64,000 bases of DNA from Qipengyuania vulgaris (lineage in GTDB: Bacteria; Pseudomonadota; Alphaproteobacteria; Sphingomonadales; Sphingomonadaceae). This document shows positions 27,919 through 35,772 of this stretch, piece by piece. Numbering within the stretch: position 1 is the stretch's first letter; each line of letters starts with the position of its first letter. The translations under genes were made by a program, and so were the position numbers. The notes beneath the pieces are model-generated. The model made no database searches. It worked only from the letters and a program-made list of their open reading frames with translations, and was not told the origin of the DNA. Location of the stretch: the NCBI RefSeq assembly GCF_009827325.1, contig NZ_WTYC01000001.1, forward strand, positions 682,001-746,000, in the 5' to 3' direction.

Positions 27919-28240
27919 GGGATTGGCCTCCCATGTTTGCGTTGACGAGGAGGCCAAGACGCTCGAGGCGTCGCCGGTATGCCTCGTGAGTACGGTCGCG
28001 CAAACTCGCGTCAGGGTGGCTGGCCAGAAGCGCATCGAGCGCCACCGAAATGAAGATTGCCTGGCGCGCGGGATCGAGCCCTGCGGGCCTGTCCTTCGCC
28101 TCGTTATCGCGCTGCCACGCTGCGACGATGAGGTCACGAATAAAGACGCTGACACTGACGCCATGGTCCGCGGCACACTGGCGAACCCAGTTACCCACGG
28201 AGAGAGATACGAATGTCTGAAGCCGATCTTGTCGGGTCAT
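27908..28240 (-). CDS. TrwA-like ribbon-helix-helix relaxosome accessory protein
   Basis: 110 aa from the ATG at 28240. The first 45 residues fit a ribbon-helix-helix: a short strand (Q-T-F-V-S-L-S-V), a helix (N-W-V-R-Q-C-A-A-D-H-G-V) and S-V-S-V-F-I-R-D-L-I-V-A-A-W. In R388 the TrwA RHH protein binds oriT, stimulates TrwB and represses the operon; here the gene has the same place, directly before the coupling protein and relaxase. It overlaps traD by 11 bp. The family assignment is by pattern and synteny. Confidence 0.7.
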   Translation of the reverse strand: MTRQDRLQTFVSLSVGNWVRQCAADHGVSVSVFIRDLIVAAWQRDNEAKDRPAGLDPARQAIFISVALDALLASHPDASLRDRTHEAYRRRLERLGLLVNANMGGQSHEA

Positions 28241-28298
28241 GAAACAGGTTCCTTGTCGGGCCGACGGAACCTGGCTCACCTTGCGGAAGGTGGCAATG

Positions 28299-28327
28299 AG
28301 AATAAATCGTGAACAACTCGCAGTCAA
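28299..28327 (-). promoter_or_regulatory. Promoter of the mobilisation operon
   Basis: On the minus strand TTGACT (28322-28327), 17 bp, TATTCT (28299-28304). This is a good sigma-70-like pair placed 59 bp before the TrwA-like start codon, with no other gene between. Confidence 0.55.
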
Positions 28328-28411
28328 TCGAAAGATTCGGACTATATTTCAAGGTGATAGATGGATGTGAGTTGTCAGCGGATCAGCGCAAAGCCGCTCT
28401 ACTCGCAGACG

Positions 28412-28492
28412 GGTTGATTTCGCCCAAAACCACATTCTTTAGCAATAACAGAAAGATTAATCCCGAAATCGCGGGGTAGGGTGTGCTCCTTT
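28412..28492. other. oriT: Candidate origin of transfer (oriT)
   Basis: Non-coding region directly upstream of the TrwA-like/TraD/MobF operon, where oriT lies in R388-like modules. It holds nested inverted repeats: GATTTCG (28416-28422) with CGAAATC (28464-28470), and CCCG-N6-CGGG (28462-28475). The sequence after the small hairpin, GGGGTAGGGTGTGCTCC (28473-28489), resembles the GGGGTGT-GGTGC stretch around the F nic site. Position, AT-rich flank and repeats support it; the exact nic is not proven. Confidence 0.45.
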
Positions 28493-28921
28493 GTTCCCAA
28501 GTGCGCGAGGTGGTCCAGGCAATGAGGGGGATTCATCAAGGACGACTTTTCCCGATCTCCATGTTGGAGCGCGAGCAACCAAGCCTGGCAGCTCACAGCA
28601 TGCAGATAGAAAGCAGTTGGACGCCTCCAGCCGAAGACAGCACCTGCGAAAGAGGCAGCGGCCAAGGGCGCGTGGGAAGCAAAGCAAGCGGGACCTGTCG
28701 CGTGCCCAAGCTTCCCGCCGCCCGACCCGGTGCCGGTTCGCAAGTGCGCGCGGGGCCCAAGAACAAATTACGCCGCACCCTCAGGAGCGCATCGCAAGAT
28801 GCGCGGGACAGAGTGCGTCCACAGCCCCGCTCCACTTATCGGGCGGCGCCGCATTGCGGTGGGCGGCCGTCAGAGCAACCGACCGAACCGGTTTCTTGTG
28901 CTTCGATGGACTACCCGGCGA
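28493..28921. other. Long intergenic stretch without recognised gene
   Basis: About 430 bp of GC-rich sequence between the candidate oriT and the next terminator. Frames on both strands lack a ribosome binding site and encode proline/arginine-rich shadows. Nothing else was recognised; it may belong to an extended oriT region. Confidence 0.4.
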
Positions 28922-28961
28922 ACAAGAAAAAAGGGCAGGAACCGCTTCCGGTTCCCGCCCT
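28922..28961 (-). terminator. Intrinsic terminator after the small acidic protein gene
   Basis: A 13-bp stem with one mismatch (28932-28944 with 28949-28961, loop of 4) is followed on the minus strand by a T-rich run (28922-28931). It ends the 28972-29193 transcript before the oriT region. Confidence 0.8.
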
Positions 28962-28971
28962 GTCGGAAGTC

Positions 28972-29193
28972 TCAAAACTCGTCGAGCATGCCGCCGTGGA
29001 CCGTGTGGACCACCCGCGCTGCGAGATGCACTGGCAATATGTTGTAGTCACCCTCGTCGAGGGCAAAGTACCCGAGTTCGTCATCCTCGATAACGTGCTG
29101 ATCGAAGAAGCTGTGCAGCGCTCTCTTCTCGGCTGTCTCCAGAGCCTCGAAATAGCTCCGTGACGGAAGGGCGCAATGCATCGAATAAGCCAT
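28972..29193 (-). CDS. Small acidic protein (unknown)
   Basis: 73 aa from the ATG at 29193, preceded by AGGAGG at the right distance. The protein is acidic, with V-I-E-D-D-E-L-G-Y-F-A-L-D-E-G-D-Y-N in the middle and no membrane segment. Not recognised. It is followed by a strong terminator. Its leader forms a palindrome shared with the divergent lipoprotein gene, and its ribosome binding site lies in the 3' arm, as in other leaders of this element. Confidence 0.65.
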   Translation of the reverse strand: MAYSMHCALPSRSYFEALETAEKRALHSFFDQHVIEDDELGYFALDEGDYNILPVHLAARVVHTVHGGMLDEF

Positions 29194-29199
29194 GATAAT

Positions 29200-29231
29200 C
29201 CTCCTGATTTCTGTCGTGAGACGACAGGAGG
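29200..29231. promoter_or_regulatory. Palindrome with mirrored ribosome binding sites
   Basis: CCTCCTG (29200-29206) and CAGGAGG (29225-29231) flank a perfect inner repeat CTGTCGT-GAG-ACGACAG (29211-29227). Each outer arm is the ribosome binding site of one of two divergent genes whose start codons are only 46 bp apart. In RNA either strand can fold so that the binding site is paired; in DNA the inner repeat could be an operator. Confidence 0.6.
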
Positions 29232-29239
29232 TGCGCGCG

Positions 29240-29371
29240 ATGGTCTTGTGCATCCCGGGTCAGGGATCGCCCGGATGGGCGACCGCGATAGCGGCGGTGG
29301 GGGTAACGATTTTGTTCGCCGCCGGATGCAATCCGGTGGCGGGCAAAATGGTGGGGCCCCGCCGTCCTTGA
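29240..29371 (+). CDS. Very small lipoprotein
   Basis: 43 aa, below usual gene-calling size. AGGAGG (29226-29231) lies 8 bp before the ATG. Residues 13-29 form a hydrophobic helix ending in the lipobox F-A-A-G-C30, followed by only 13 residues. This is the pattern of entericidin-like or entry-exclusion lipoproteins of conjugative elements. The function is unknown; the ribosome site and lipobox together make it likely to be real. Confidence 0.55.
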   Translation: MVLCIPGQGSPGWATAIAAVGVTILFAAGCNPVAGKMVGPRRP

Positions 29372-29538
29372 GGCGGGAGGCGCAAGGCCATCATGCTGGG
29401 AGAACCGTGAGCAAGGACCCACCACCTCCGCCCAATATCAAACATCTGCTGCGTGCGAATTGTCTTTCCTACACCCCGATGACGCGGGCATGAAACCAAC
29501 CGGGGAGCAGATCCGAGGGGGACAAAAGGACAAGTAAC

Positions 29539-29805
29539 ATGCCCCGAAACAGGAGCGCGATAGCAGCCCTGCAAAAGCTCGAAGCAGACCGCGAGGCGCT
29601 CGACGCCAGACAACGCGAACTTGAAGTGCAGGCGGCCAGAGAACTCGGCGAAATCATCCTGGGAAGTGGTCTCGAAAGCTTCTCGAAGAGGGGCCTGAGG
29701 AAGGTTGCCGAAGAACTCGGGAAACTCGGCGAGGATGCCGCGATCGAGAAACTGACGGGGCGCGGTGCAACACGTGCTTCGAATGCAGCGCCGGGAACCC
29801 AGTAA
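29539..29805 (+). CDS. Small coiled-coil protein of conjugative elements (DUF6437-like)
   Basis: 88 aa. Residues 8-40 form a charged coiled coil (A-L-Q-K-L-E-A-D-R-E-A-L-D-A-R-Q-R-E-L), followed by a shorter helical part with S-F-S-K-R-G-L-R-K-V-A-E-E-L. I recognise the layout as a small family common on sphingomonad plasmids and ICEs (probably DUF6437), with no known activity. AAGGA precedes the ATG. A strong hairpin follows the stop. It faces ssb. Confidence 0.65.
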   Translation: MPRNRSAIAALQKLEADREALDARQRELEVQAARELGEIILGSGLESFSKRGLRKVAEELGKLGEDAAIEKLTGRGATRASNAAPGTQ

Positions 29806-29813
29806 CCCCAGAG

Positions 29814-29847
29814 GAAGAGGCCCTGCCGCTTGCGGCAGAGCCTCTTC
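29814..29847. terminator. Bidirectional terminator between convergent genes
   Basis: Long interrupted stem: GAAGAGGC (29814-29821) with GCCTCTTC (29840-29847) and CTGCCGC (29823-29829) with GCGGCAG (29832-29838), loop of 2. It lies between the DUF6437-like gene and ssb, which converge. Confidence 0.75.
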
Positions 29848-29871
29848 GTAAGGGGACGATCGGGATCGATG

Positions 29872-30270
29872 TCAGTCGATATCGGGAGCGTCGGTGTTGT
29901 CGTTGTCGTCGCTCGAACCACTACCGCGGGAGAGGAAGTCGACCTTGTCGGCGAGGATCTCGGTGCCGTAGCGCGTGACCCCGTCCTTGTCCTCCCACTG
30001 GGTGTAGTGGATGCGGCCCTGCACGCTGACCAACTGGCCCTTGGAGCAGTACTGCCCGACGGTCTTGGCGAGGCCGTTGAAACAGGTCACCCGGTGGAAC
30101 TCACTTTCCTTGGCGGTATAGCCGTTCTCGTCCTTGTAGGTCTTGCCGTCCTTGTCGCGTGCGGGGCGATCGGTGACGACGGTGATCCCGGTGACGTTGG
30201 TGCCTCCCTTGGTCTCGCGGGTGTCGGGATCGCGGGCGATGCGGCCGGTGAGGATTGCGATATTGGTCAT
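29872..30270 (-). CDS. ssb: Single-stranded DNA-binding protein
   Basis: 132 aa. The OB-fold starts with M-T-N-I-A-I-L-T-G-R-I and includes F-H-R-V-T-C-F-N-G-L-A and Q-L-V-S-V-Q-G-R-I, standard SSB blocks. The acidic C-terminal tail (S-S-D-D-N-D-N-T-D) ends in D-I-D rather than the canonical D-D-I-P-F, so interaction with host SSB partners may be altered. Element-borne SSB protects the transferred strand and can dampen SOS induction in the recipient. Confidence 0.93.
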   Translation of the reverse strand: MTNIAILTGRIARDPDTRETKGGTNVTGITVVTDRPARDKDGKTYKDENGYTAKESEFHRVTCFNGLAKTVGQYCSKGQLVSVQGRIHYTQWEDKDGVTRYGTEILADKVDFLSRGSGSSDDNDNTDAPDID

Positions 30271-30295
30271 GATAGTAGTCCTTCAGTTCCTCAAA

Positions 30296-30312
30296 CCGGA
30301 GACCATCTCCGG
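30296..30312. promoter_or_regulatory. Perfect hairpin in the ssb upstream region
   Basis: CCGGAGA-CCA-TCTCCGG, a 7-bp stem with a 3-base loop, 26 bp before the ssb start codon. Could be an operator or an RNA hairpin in the leader. No T-run follows, so it is not a terminator. Confidence 0.35.
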
Positions 30313-30538
30313 CTTGCGAACTTGCCAAAGAAGCAGGGCATGGGAGGACTGCACCGCAGGAGCGAAGCTCCAAGGGGAACCTGTTCATGACGGGTGGTGC
30401 GGGCAGGCGCGCGAAGCGCGACCACACGGCCGGAAAGGAACGGGTTGCTGTACTCAGCTGACCTGATTCAGGACTGTTCGCGAAGAAAGCCGGATGGGTA
30501 TCGGGTGCGGGTCTGAAGGTGCCAAGACCCTACTGCAA

Positions 30539-30844
30539 TCAGCCTGCTCCATCGCCTTCCGATGCCGCCAGTAGATCCATGAAGTTGCGGGCTGCTTCCC
30601 GGTCTTCCTCGTTCTCGAACGCCACATCGAGATCGGGGGCGGACCCGAACATGTGTAGGAACGACCACAATGCAAAGCGCTTGCCCCGATCCTTCTCAAG
30701 GCCGAGATCGACCCGGCAATGTTCAATGCCGGCTGCAAAGGTGTCTGGGGCAACCCCGGAAAGGTCGCTGGTGGCAAAGTAGCGCTGTAGCAGAACGTCA
30801 AGTTGCATGACCGGTTCATATTCGGGTCGGCGCTGAATGCACAT
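30539..30844 (-). CDS. Hypothetical protein of the ssb region
   Basis: 101 aa from ATG 30844; an internal ATG at 30808 (M-Q-L-D-V-L-L-Q-R-Y-F) is equally possible since neither has a clear ribosome binding site. Acidic, mostly helical, with F-A-L-W-S-F-L-H-M-F near the middle. No family recognised. It lies 34 bp after the DUF2493 gene on the same strand, so it is probably in that transcript. Confidence 0.55.
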   Translation of the reverse strand: MCIQRRPEYEPVMQLDVLLQRYFATSDLSGVAPDTFAAGIEHCRVDLGLEKDRGKRFALWSFLHMFGSAPDLDVAFENEEDREAARNFMDLLAASEGDGAG

Positions 30845-30878
30845 CCAGGCAATTCAGATGAAGATGATGAAGGGCCCC

Positions 30879-31814
30879 TCAGGACCCAGGAGAAGTGCCC
30901 AAGAGGCCGCGACGATCGACCACGGTGATCCGGCGCGTCTTAGCATCGATCACCAGTCGTTCGGTGACGCCATTGCCCGGAAAGGCGACGACATAACGCG
31001 GATTGAGCGAGAGCATCTGCTCGTTGCGCTTGAACCCGGCGCGGGCACCAAGCCGACGATCGAGCGAATAGGTCAGCTGCTGGACTTCGCGGCGTTCGGC
31101 CCAGCTGGCGGCCAGGCGATCGGCACCCTTGCCGTCGCCGCCATGGACCAGGAAGAGATCGGGAACCACGTCGCGAACCTTGTCCAGCGTCGCCCAGATA
31201 TTGTCGGCATAAACGCGCGCGTCCTCGGCGCTTTCGAAGCTCTGGCGACCACCGGCGAAAACCACCGGAGTGCCTTCCGGGATCAGGGCATTACGCCGGT
31301 TCTCGGCGCGTGCGCGGAGGAAATCGCGGGCATCGATCACGGCCGAGGTAAGGTTTCGCGAATGGCTCGTGCGCGAGCCGGAAACGGGCTTCCACGAGGA
31401 ACCGGTCTCGTCGCGGTAAAGTGCTGCCGCAGCCTCGCGCATCTGCTCGAAGGCCAGCATGCTGGCTTCGGCGGCCTGCGCGCGCTCGACCTGCTCTTCA
31501 AGATTGCTCGAATGCACTTCGGAGCCATCGGCGGATGCAAGGAGGACCCGGATCTCGTCGCTGGCCTGGTCAAGTTGAGCCGACTTGCGGCTGGCGGCGC
31601 GGTGGAAAAGGTTGACCATACCCCAGGCAATATCCTCGGCATCTGCTTCCAGGGCAGTGTCGGAAAACATCGCAAAAAGGTCGGACCAGACTGCGCCAAG
31701 CGTCTGTTCGATCGCATCCTCGCAGGGAAAGTCGGTCTCGTTGAATGGGGCCGGCCTGATGCTGAGGCCTGAGAGATCGAGGCCGCTCAACTGGTCGATG
31801 AAGCTGTCGTACAT
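30879..31814 (-). CDS. DUF2493 protein (SLOG-like nucleotide-binding domain)
   Basis: 311 aa from the ATG at 31814, which has CAGGAG upstream; the longer frame is rejected. The first 170 residues are helical. The C-terminal domain starts with P-V-V-F-A-G-G-R-Q-S-F and continues with L-V-H-G-G-D-G-K-G-A-D-R-L-A, the Rossmann-like pattern of DUF2493/YspA-type SLOG proteins that bind nucleotide-derived ligands. Such genes are common on alphaproteobacterial conjugative elements. Role unknown. The leader belongs to the shared family described separately. Confidence 0.82.
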   Translation of the reverse strand: MYDSFIDQLSGLDLSGLSIRPAPFNETDFPCEDAIEQTLGAVWSDLFAMFSDTALEADAEDIAWGMVNLFHRAASRKSAQLDQASDEIRVLLASADGSEVHSSNLEEQVERAQAAEASMLAFEQMREAAAALYRDETGSSWKPVSGSRTSHSRNLTSAVIDARDFLRARAENRRNALIPEGTPVVFAGGRQSFESAEDARVYADNIWATLDKVRDVVPDLFLVHGGDGKGADRLAASWAERREVQQLTYSLDRRLGARAGFKRNEQMLSLNPRYVVAFPGNGVTERLVIDAKTRRITVVDRRGLLGTSPGS

Positions 31815-31889
31815 GAGGTGTCTCCTGATCGCGGGGACAAGGCGAGGAGGCACCATTGCCTCGGTCCTGTCCGCCGGAGCCCGATCAGG
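31815..31889 (-). promoter_or_regulatory. Shared leader, copy 1 (before the DUF2493 gene)
   Basis: Reading on the minus strand, CCTGATCG (31889-31882) pairs with CGATCAGG (31831-31824), and the second arm runs into the ribosome binding site AGGAG. The arm is preceded by GTCCCCGC, almost the same as in copy 2 before ardC. Confidence 0.55.
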
Positions 31890-32033
31890 GCCGGGACAAG
31901 GGGCGAGACGCACCGCGAAGCGGGAAACCTGCGGCCCTAGGCTGGCGCGGGTAACACGGGCCGACGGGCCGCAGGTTGCGGCGCGCCCCGACCGGCCCAA
32001 GGGCCTCTCCCGGCGGACTGGGATGAGGCAGGA

Positions 32034-32474
32034 TCAGGACCCGGTGTCGCACTTCGATCGGGAGCGCTCGAAGATCGCTTCGCCATTCGAGAACCGCCCG
32101 ACCAGGCGCAGATCCCCGAACAGGTCGATGAACCTATCCGACACCTGGGTAAGCCAGTGCCGTGCCCTCGCCGTTCGTGGGTTGTAGAAATCCGCCTCCC
32201 AGTACCGGGCATCGTCACGCTCGGCGAGCCAGATCGCGGCAAGGCCGCAATAGGTCGATATGCCGCAATCGGCGAAGGCGTTGCGCAAGAGGATTCTGTC
32301 CTCGCGGCCGCGCCATCCATCGAAACGCTCGAAAGAAGGAAAGGTCGCCTTCGTGTTATCGATGACCTCGTCGACGAGGCACTCGTAGACCCAGTCGACA
32401 TCGTCGCCTTCGCCCTCATCAAGCAGGCGAAAGGCCACCACGGAGCCGGTCGGATAACTGACGGAACGTCCCAT
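32034..32474 (-). CDS. Hypothetical protein between ardC and the DUF2493 gene
   Basis: 146 aa, start ATG 32474 with GAGGAG upstream and only 11 bp after ardC. Acidic, with several Trp and Tyr residues (V-D-W-V-Y-E-C-L, R-Y-W-E-A-D-F-Y-N-P-R). No transmembrane segment, no motif recognised. Its place directly after ardC suggests a role in early establishment, but that is inference. Confidence 0.65.
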   Translation of the reverse strand: MGRSVSYPTGSVVAFRLLDEGEGDDVDWVYECLVDEVIDNTKATFPSFERFDGWRGREDRILLRNAFADCGISTYCGLAAIWLAERDDARYWEADFYNPRTARARHWLTQVSDRFIDLFGDLRLVGRFSNGEAIFERSRSKCDTGS

Positions 32475-32485
32475 CTCACTGCTCC

Positions 32486-33415
32486 TCAGGCGGCGTCAGC
32501 AAGGTCGATATCGTCCTCGCTCTCGCCGAATTGGTGACCCCCAAGATCAAGCAACAGGCTGGCCGCTTCCTCGGCCTTGGCCGCAGCGGTCAGGATCGCG
32601 CGCTCGTCCGATTTGAGGATCTTGAGCCAGGACGCGATGTAGCTGGCGTGATGGTCGAGGTGGGTGACCGGAAGACCCAGTTCGGCCCCGAGAATGGCCG
32701 AGGACAGCTCGGCGATCAGTTCCTCGGCAGCATAGGCATCGCTCCCGAAGCGGTTCTTGAGATCGCGGTCGAGCCGCGAAGAATGCCCCGTCCAGTGCGA
32801 CAGCTCGTGTGCAAGCGTCGCGTAGTAGTGGTCATAGGCTTCGAAGAGTTCGGCTGGCGGCATGGTGACCCGGTCACGCTGCGGCTCGTAATAGGCCTGG
32901 GCTCCAGAATGCCGCAGGTCAGCGCCGATCTCGGCGAAAAAGGTATCAAGCCGCTCTTCGCGTCCTTTGGGCTCCAGCGCGGCAATGAGTGGCTTGGGAT
33001 GATAGAACTCGGGGAGGCCGTCGCACTGGTCGGCATTGAACACGGCATAAGCTTTGAGGACGCGCCGGTACTCGGTGTCAGCTTCGCCTTCGGTGTTCTC
33101 GACCTCCTTGGTGTAGTTCTTGTAGAAGATCGCGATGGTCGATTTCTCGCCTTTGCGGACCTGTCCGCCGAGCGCCTGACACTGGCGGTAAGTCATCCAA
33201 TAGGGCGAGACGTAGCCGTTGCCATCGGCCACCATCCACAACCAGAAGGTATTCATGCCGCGATAGGGCGTTCCGCAGGAGCGCAACGGCCGCGAGACGG
33301 GCACACCGCGCCAAGGCTTGACCCAGGGCTTTGTGCCTTGCTCGAGTTTTTCGATAATGGCGGCGGTAATGCGCTGGGCTGGCGAAGTCGAAGTAGTGCG
33401 GCGGGACTTGGTCAT
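32486..33415 (-). CDS. ardC: ArdC-type antirestriction protein
   Basis: 309 aa from the ATG at 33415. The N-terminal ssDNA-binding DUF1738 domain shows K-P-W-V-K-P-W, Y-R-G-M-N-T-F-W-L and T-Y-R-Q-C-Q-A-L-G-G. The C-terminal metallopeptidase domain has the zinc motif H-E-L-S-H-W-T-G-H near residue 201 and the helper acidic E-E-L-I-A-E. ArdC proteins protect incoming single-stranded DNA from recipient restriction. The gene sits in the leading-type region with ssb, and its leader is copy 2 of the shared structure. Confidence 0.92.
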   Translation of the reverse strand: MTKSRRTTSTSPAQRITAAIIEKLEQGTKPWVKPWRGVPVSRPLRSCGTPYRGMNTFWLWMVADGNGYVSPYWMTYRQCQALGGQVRKGEKSTIAIFYKNYTKEVENTEGEADTEYRRVLKAYAVFNADQCDGLPEFYHPKPLIAALEPKGREERLDTFFAEIGADLRHSGAQAYYEPQRDRVTMPPAELFEAYDHYYATLAHELSHWTGHSSRLDRDLKNRFGSDAYAAEELIAELSSAILGAELGLPVTHLDHHASYIASWLKILKSDERAILTAAAKAEEAASLLLDLGGHQFGESEDDIDLADAA

Positions 33416-33458
33416 GGGAGCTCTCCTGATCGCCGGGACGGGCATGCCCCGGCTCAGG
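33416..33458 (-). promoter_or_regulatory. Shared leader, copy 2 (before ardC)
   Basis: Strong hairpin on the minus strand: CCTGA (33458-33454) with TCAGG (33429-33425), and GCCGGG (33453-33448) with CCCGGC (33437-33432), a 2-base bulge and a 10-base loop. The 3' arm includes part of the AGGAG ribosome binding site. This is the clearest member of the family. Confidence 0.65.
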
Positions 33459-33660
33459 AAAGGCAAAGCTCCCTCCTCTCTCTTTTACATGTGGCGGCTA
33501 CCGCAGGCGCGAGCTTCATCTCACGCGCTATTTGTTCAATAGACACTTCCAGAGGTGTCGAGCGCGGAGGATAGCCCAAACCTTTTCTCAGGAGGCGACT
33601 TTCGAAGATCAAGGCATGCATCGCGGTTGCCACCGGACAGACCTCAGAACTCCTCGTTCG

Positions 33661-34612
33661 CTAGTTTTTCGCCTGGATCTCTGGCCAATGCTCGCTCACC
33701 AAGGAGACCACGAGCTGCTCACCTCTTAAAGAAAGGCGATCGATCCATTCATCATCCATCGCCGAAAAATTGGTTCCATAACCAGCAACTGTGTCGCCGG
33801 ATATAAAGTCATCTGGTTTGTTCGAGAGTCGCGCGTCGTCTTGTCCGAGATACGGCATTATGAAGCCACCGATCCTTCCGGCTCGTTGCAGATCGAAGAG
33901 CCGAGTGGTGGATGCGTTCTGAGCCCTCGCAAAAATGCTTTCAAAAACTGCTGCCATGCGTGCTGGCATTAACGACGAGGGCTCGCCAACATCCAGCGAG
34001 TAGCCCGCACGACATGCGATCAATTTGTAAACCGGATCAACCTCCAAGCTTATGGAGTGATCGCGGTCCGGCCAAAACGGCATCAAGCCGAGATTGTCGT
34101 AGACTCCTCCGTCAGTGAGTGAGATCCGATCAGAGCGCTTTGTTCCGTTGCGCTCGAACTCAACGGTGGTATCAAGCGCTGGCAGTGCCAACGGGTATGC
34201 TGCTGATGCTGCGACTGCATCTGCCAGGCTTGTATCTTCGGAGGTCGCTGAACCGTATCGCCAGCAATGCAACTTTTCTCTTGTAAAGTAGAACGCAGCC
34301 TTTGCGCGCAACTCACAGGCGACTATGATCAACCTGGGTCGATCACCACGCAATTCGGACAGGCGCTTCGAACCAAAGACTTTGTCGAAAACTCGCCTCA
34401 AAATTGTCGTTCGACTTGCTCTGCGGTGGAGGATCGTCCGGTATGGCCAGCGATCGCGGCGTGGACTCACTGGCAATAGTGAAATCATCAGCTTCGTCGG
34501 CAAAGCGGCCAATCGATCAAGGGATATGAGCAAGACGGTGAAGAGCGCCTTCAGCCCTTCCAAACTAAAGACCGCTTCGTAGGCTGCCGGCCAGACAAAA
34601 CCTTGTCGCAAC
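33661..34612 (-). pseudogene. Patatin-like phospholipase, 5' part missing
   Basis: About 317 codons of the C-terminal part remain. The patatin signature S-L-A-D-A-V-A-A-S-A-A-Y-P-L and the catalytic Asp block T-D-G-G-V-Y-D-N-L are present. The G-x-S-x-G nucleophile and the glycine-rich oxyanion loop, which should be N-terminal, are absent because the frame is cut by the left end of an IS element at 34613. A TTG inside the fragment could restart translation but would give an enzyme without its serine. Patatins serve as effectors in several defence systems, so this may be a wrecked defence gene. Confidence 0.75.
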
Positions 34613-34630
34613 TGAATAGCCCCTAGTTTT

Positions 34631-35509
34631 CTAGACGCCCTCGGTGCTCATCATCTGCTGCCGTTCGAACTCTACGGGTGACAGCATCCCGTTTCTCACA
34701 TGCTTGCGTATCGGGTTGTAGAACATCTCGATGTAATCGAACACATCCTGTCTGGCCTCGTCTCGTGAGCGATAGGTCCGCCGCCGGACGCGTTCGCGTT
34801 TGAGCAGGTTGAAGAAGCTCTCGACCACTGCGTTGTCATGGCAGTTGCCACGGCGGCTCATCGAGTGCTCCAGATTGTGGGCCTTCAGGAAGGACGTCCA
34901 GTCCATGCTGGTGAACTGCGATCCCTGATCCGAGTGGATCAGAACCTTCCCTTTTGGCTTCCTGCGCCACACCGCCATCAGCAATGCCTGCAGGACCAGG
35001 TCGGTGGTCTGGCGGTTCTGCATCGACCAGCCCACTACGCGGCGGGAGTAAAGGTCGATCACCACCGCCAGATAGGCAAAGCCTTCCTGTGTTCTTATGT
35101 AGGTGATGTCGGTCACCCATGTCTTGTCCGGTGCCGCGACATCGAACTGGCGGGCCAGCGTGTTGTCGACCACCCTAGATGGCTTGCCGCCATAGCTGCC
35201 CGGCCTGCGCTTGTAGCCGATCTTCGCTTTAATACCCGCCAGACGACTGGCGAGACGCGCCACCCGGTTCGGGCAGCAGGTCTCGCCCTGATCGAGCAGG
35301 TCGTCGTGCAGTTTGCGGTAGCCATAGACCTTGCCGCTGTCTTCCCACGCCTGCCGGATCATCGCAGTCTGGCGAACATCTTCCTTCGCCCGTCTGCTCA
35401 GCGGGTTCTTCAACCAGGCGTAGAAGCCGCTGGGCTGGATGCGAAGACACCGGCACATCGCGCGCACCGGGAACAGCGTGCGATGCTCGGCCACGAACGC
35501 GTATCTCAC
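34631..35509 (-). CDS. IS3-family transposase OrfB (DDE catalytic part)
   Basis: 292 aa from the GTG at 35509, overlapping the orfA stop (GTGA). The catalytic triad is visible: D in V-T-D-I-T-Y-I, D in H-S-D-Q-G-S-Q-F, and E in N-A-V-V-E-S-F-F-N. The Y-G-Y-R-K-L-H block is also typical. Active transposase is usually the OrfAB fusion made by -1 slippage at the A7G run in orfA. Frame intact, so the element may still move. Confidence 0.92.
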   Translation of the reverse strand: MRYAFVAEHRTLFPVRAMCRCLRIQPSGFYAWLKNPLSRRAKEDVRQTAMIRQAWEDSGKVYGYRKLHDDLLDQGETCCPNRVARLASRLAGIKAKIGYKRRPGSYGGKPSRVVDNTLARQFDVAAPDKTWVTDITYIRTQEGFAYLAVVIDLYSRRVVGWSMQNRQTTDLVLQALLMAVWRRKPKGKVLIHSDQGSQFTSMDWTSFLKAHNLEHSMSRRGNCHDNAVVESFFNLLKRERVRRRTYRSRDEARQDVFDYIEMFYNPIRKHVRNGMLSPVEFERQQMMSTEGV

Positions 35510-35772
35510 TTTGCATCCCTGGCGAAATACGCGGTGGCTTTTTTTAGGATGTCGCGCTCCTCGGTCACCCGCTGCAGCTCGCGCTTCAGTTGCCGGATCT
35601 CGGCGTCCTTTGATCCATCTTCGGGCCGCTTTGCGAACTGTCTCTTCCATGCATACAGCGAATGCTGGCTCACGCCGAGTCGCTCGGAAACCTCCGCCAC
35701 CCGGTAGCCCCGCTCGGTGATCTGGGCCACCGCATCGCGCTTGAACTCATCGCTGAAATTAGCCTTCCCCAT
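35506..35772 (-). CDS. IS3-family OrfA (DNA-binding part)
   Basis: 88 aa. A helix-turn-helix (V-A-E-V-S-E-R-L-G-V-S-Q-H-S-L-Y-A-W-K) is followed by a leucine-zipper-like coiled coil (I-R-Q-L-K-R-E-L-Q-R-V). The slippery heptamer lies near the 3' end, at D-I-L-K-K-A. It binds the terminal repeats and forms the N-terminal half of the OrfAB transposase. Confidence 0.92.
   Translation of the reverse strand: MGKANFSDEFKRDAVAQITERGYRVAEVSERLGVSQHSLYAWKRQFAKRPEDGSKDAEIRQLKRELQRVTEERDILKKATAYFARDAK

Noticed and set aside
28399-29163. Overlapping open frames in the gap before the mobilisation operon
   Set aside because: They lack ribosome binding sites, contain unbalanced Pro/Arg/Cys composition and cross a strong terminator at 28922-28961.
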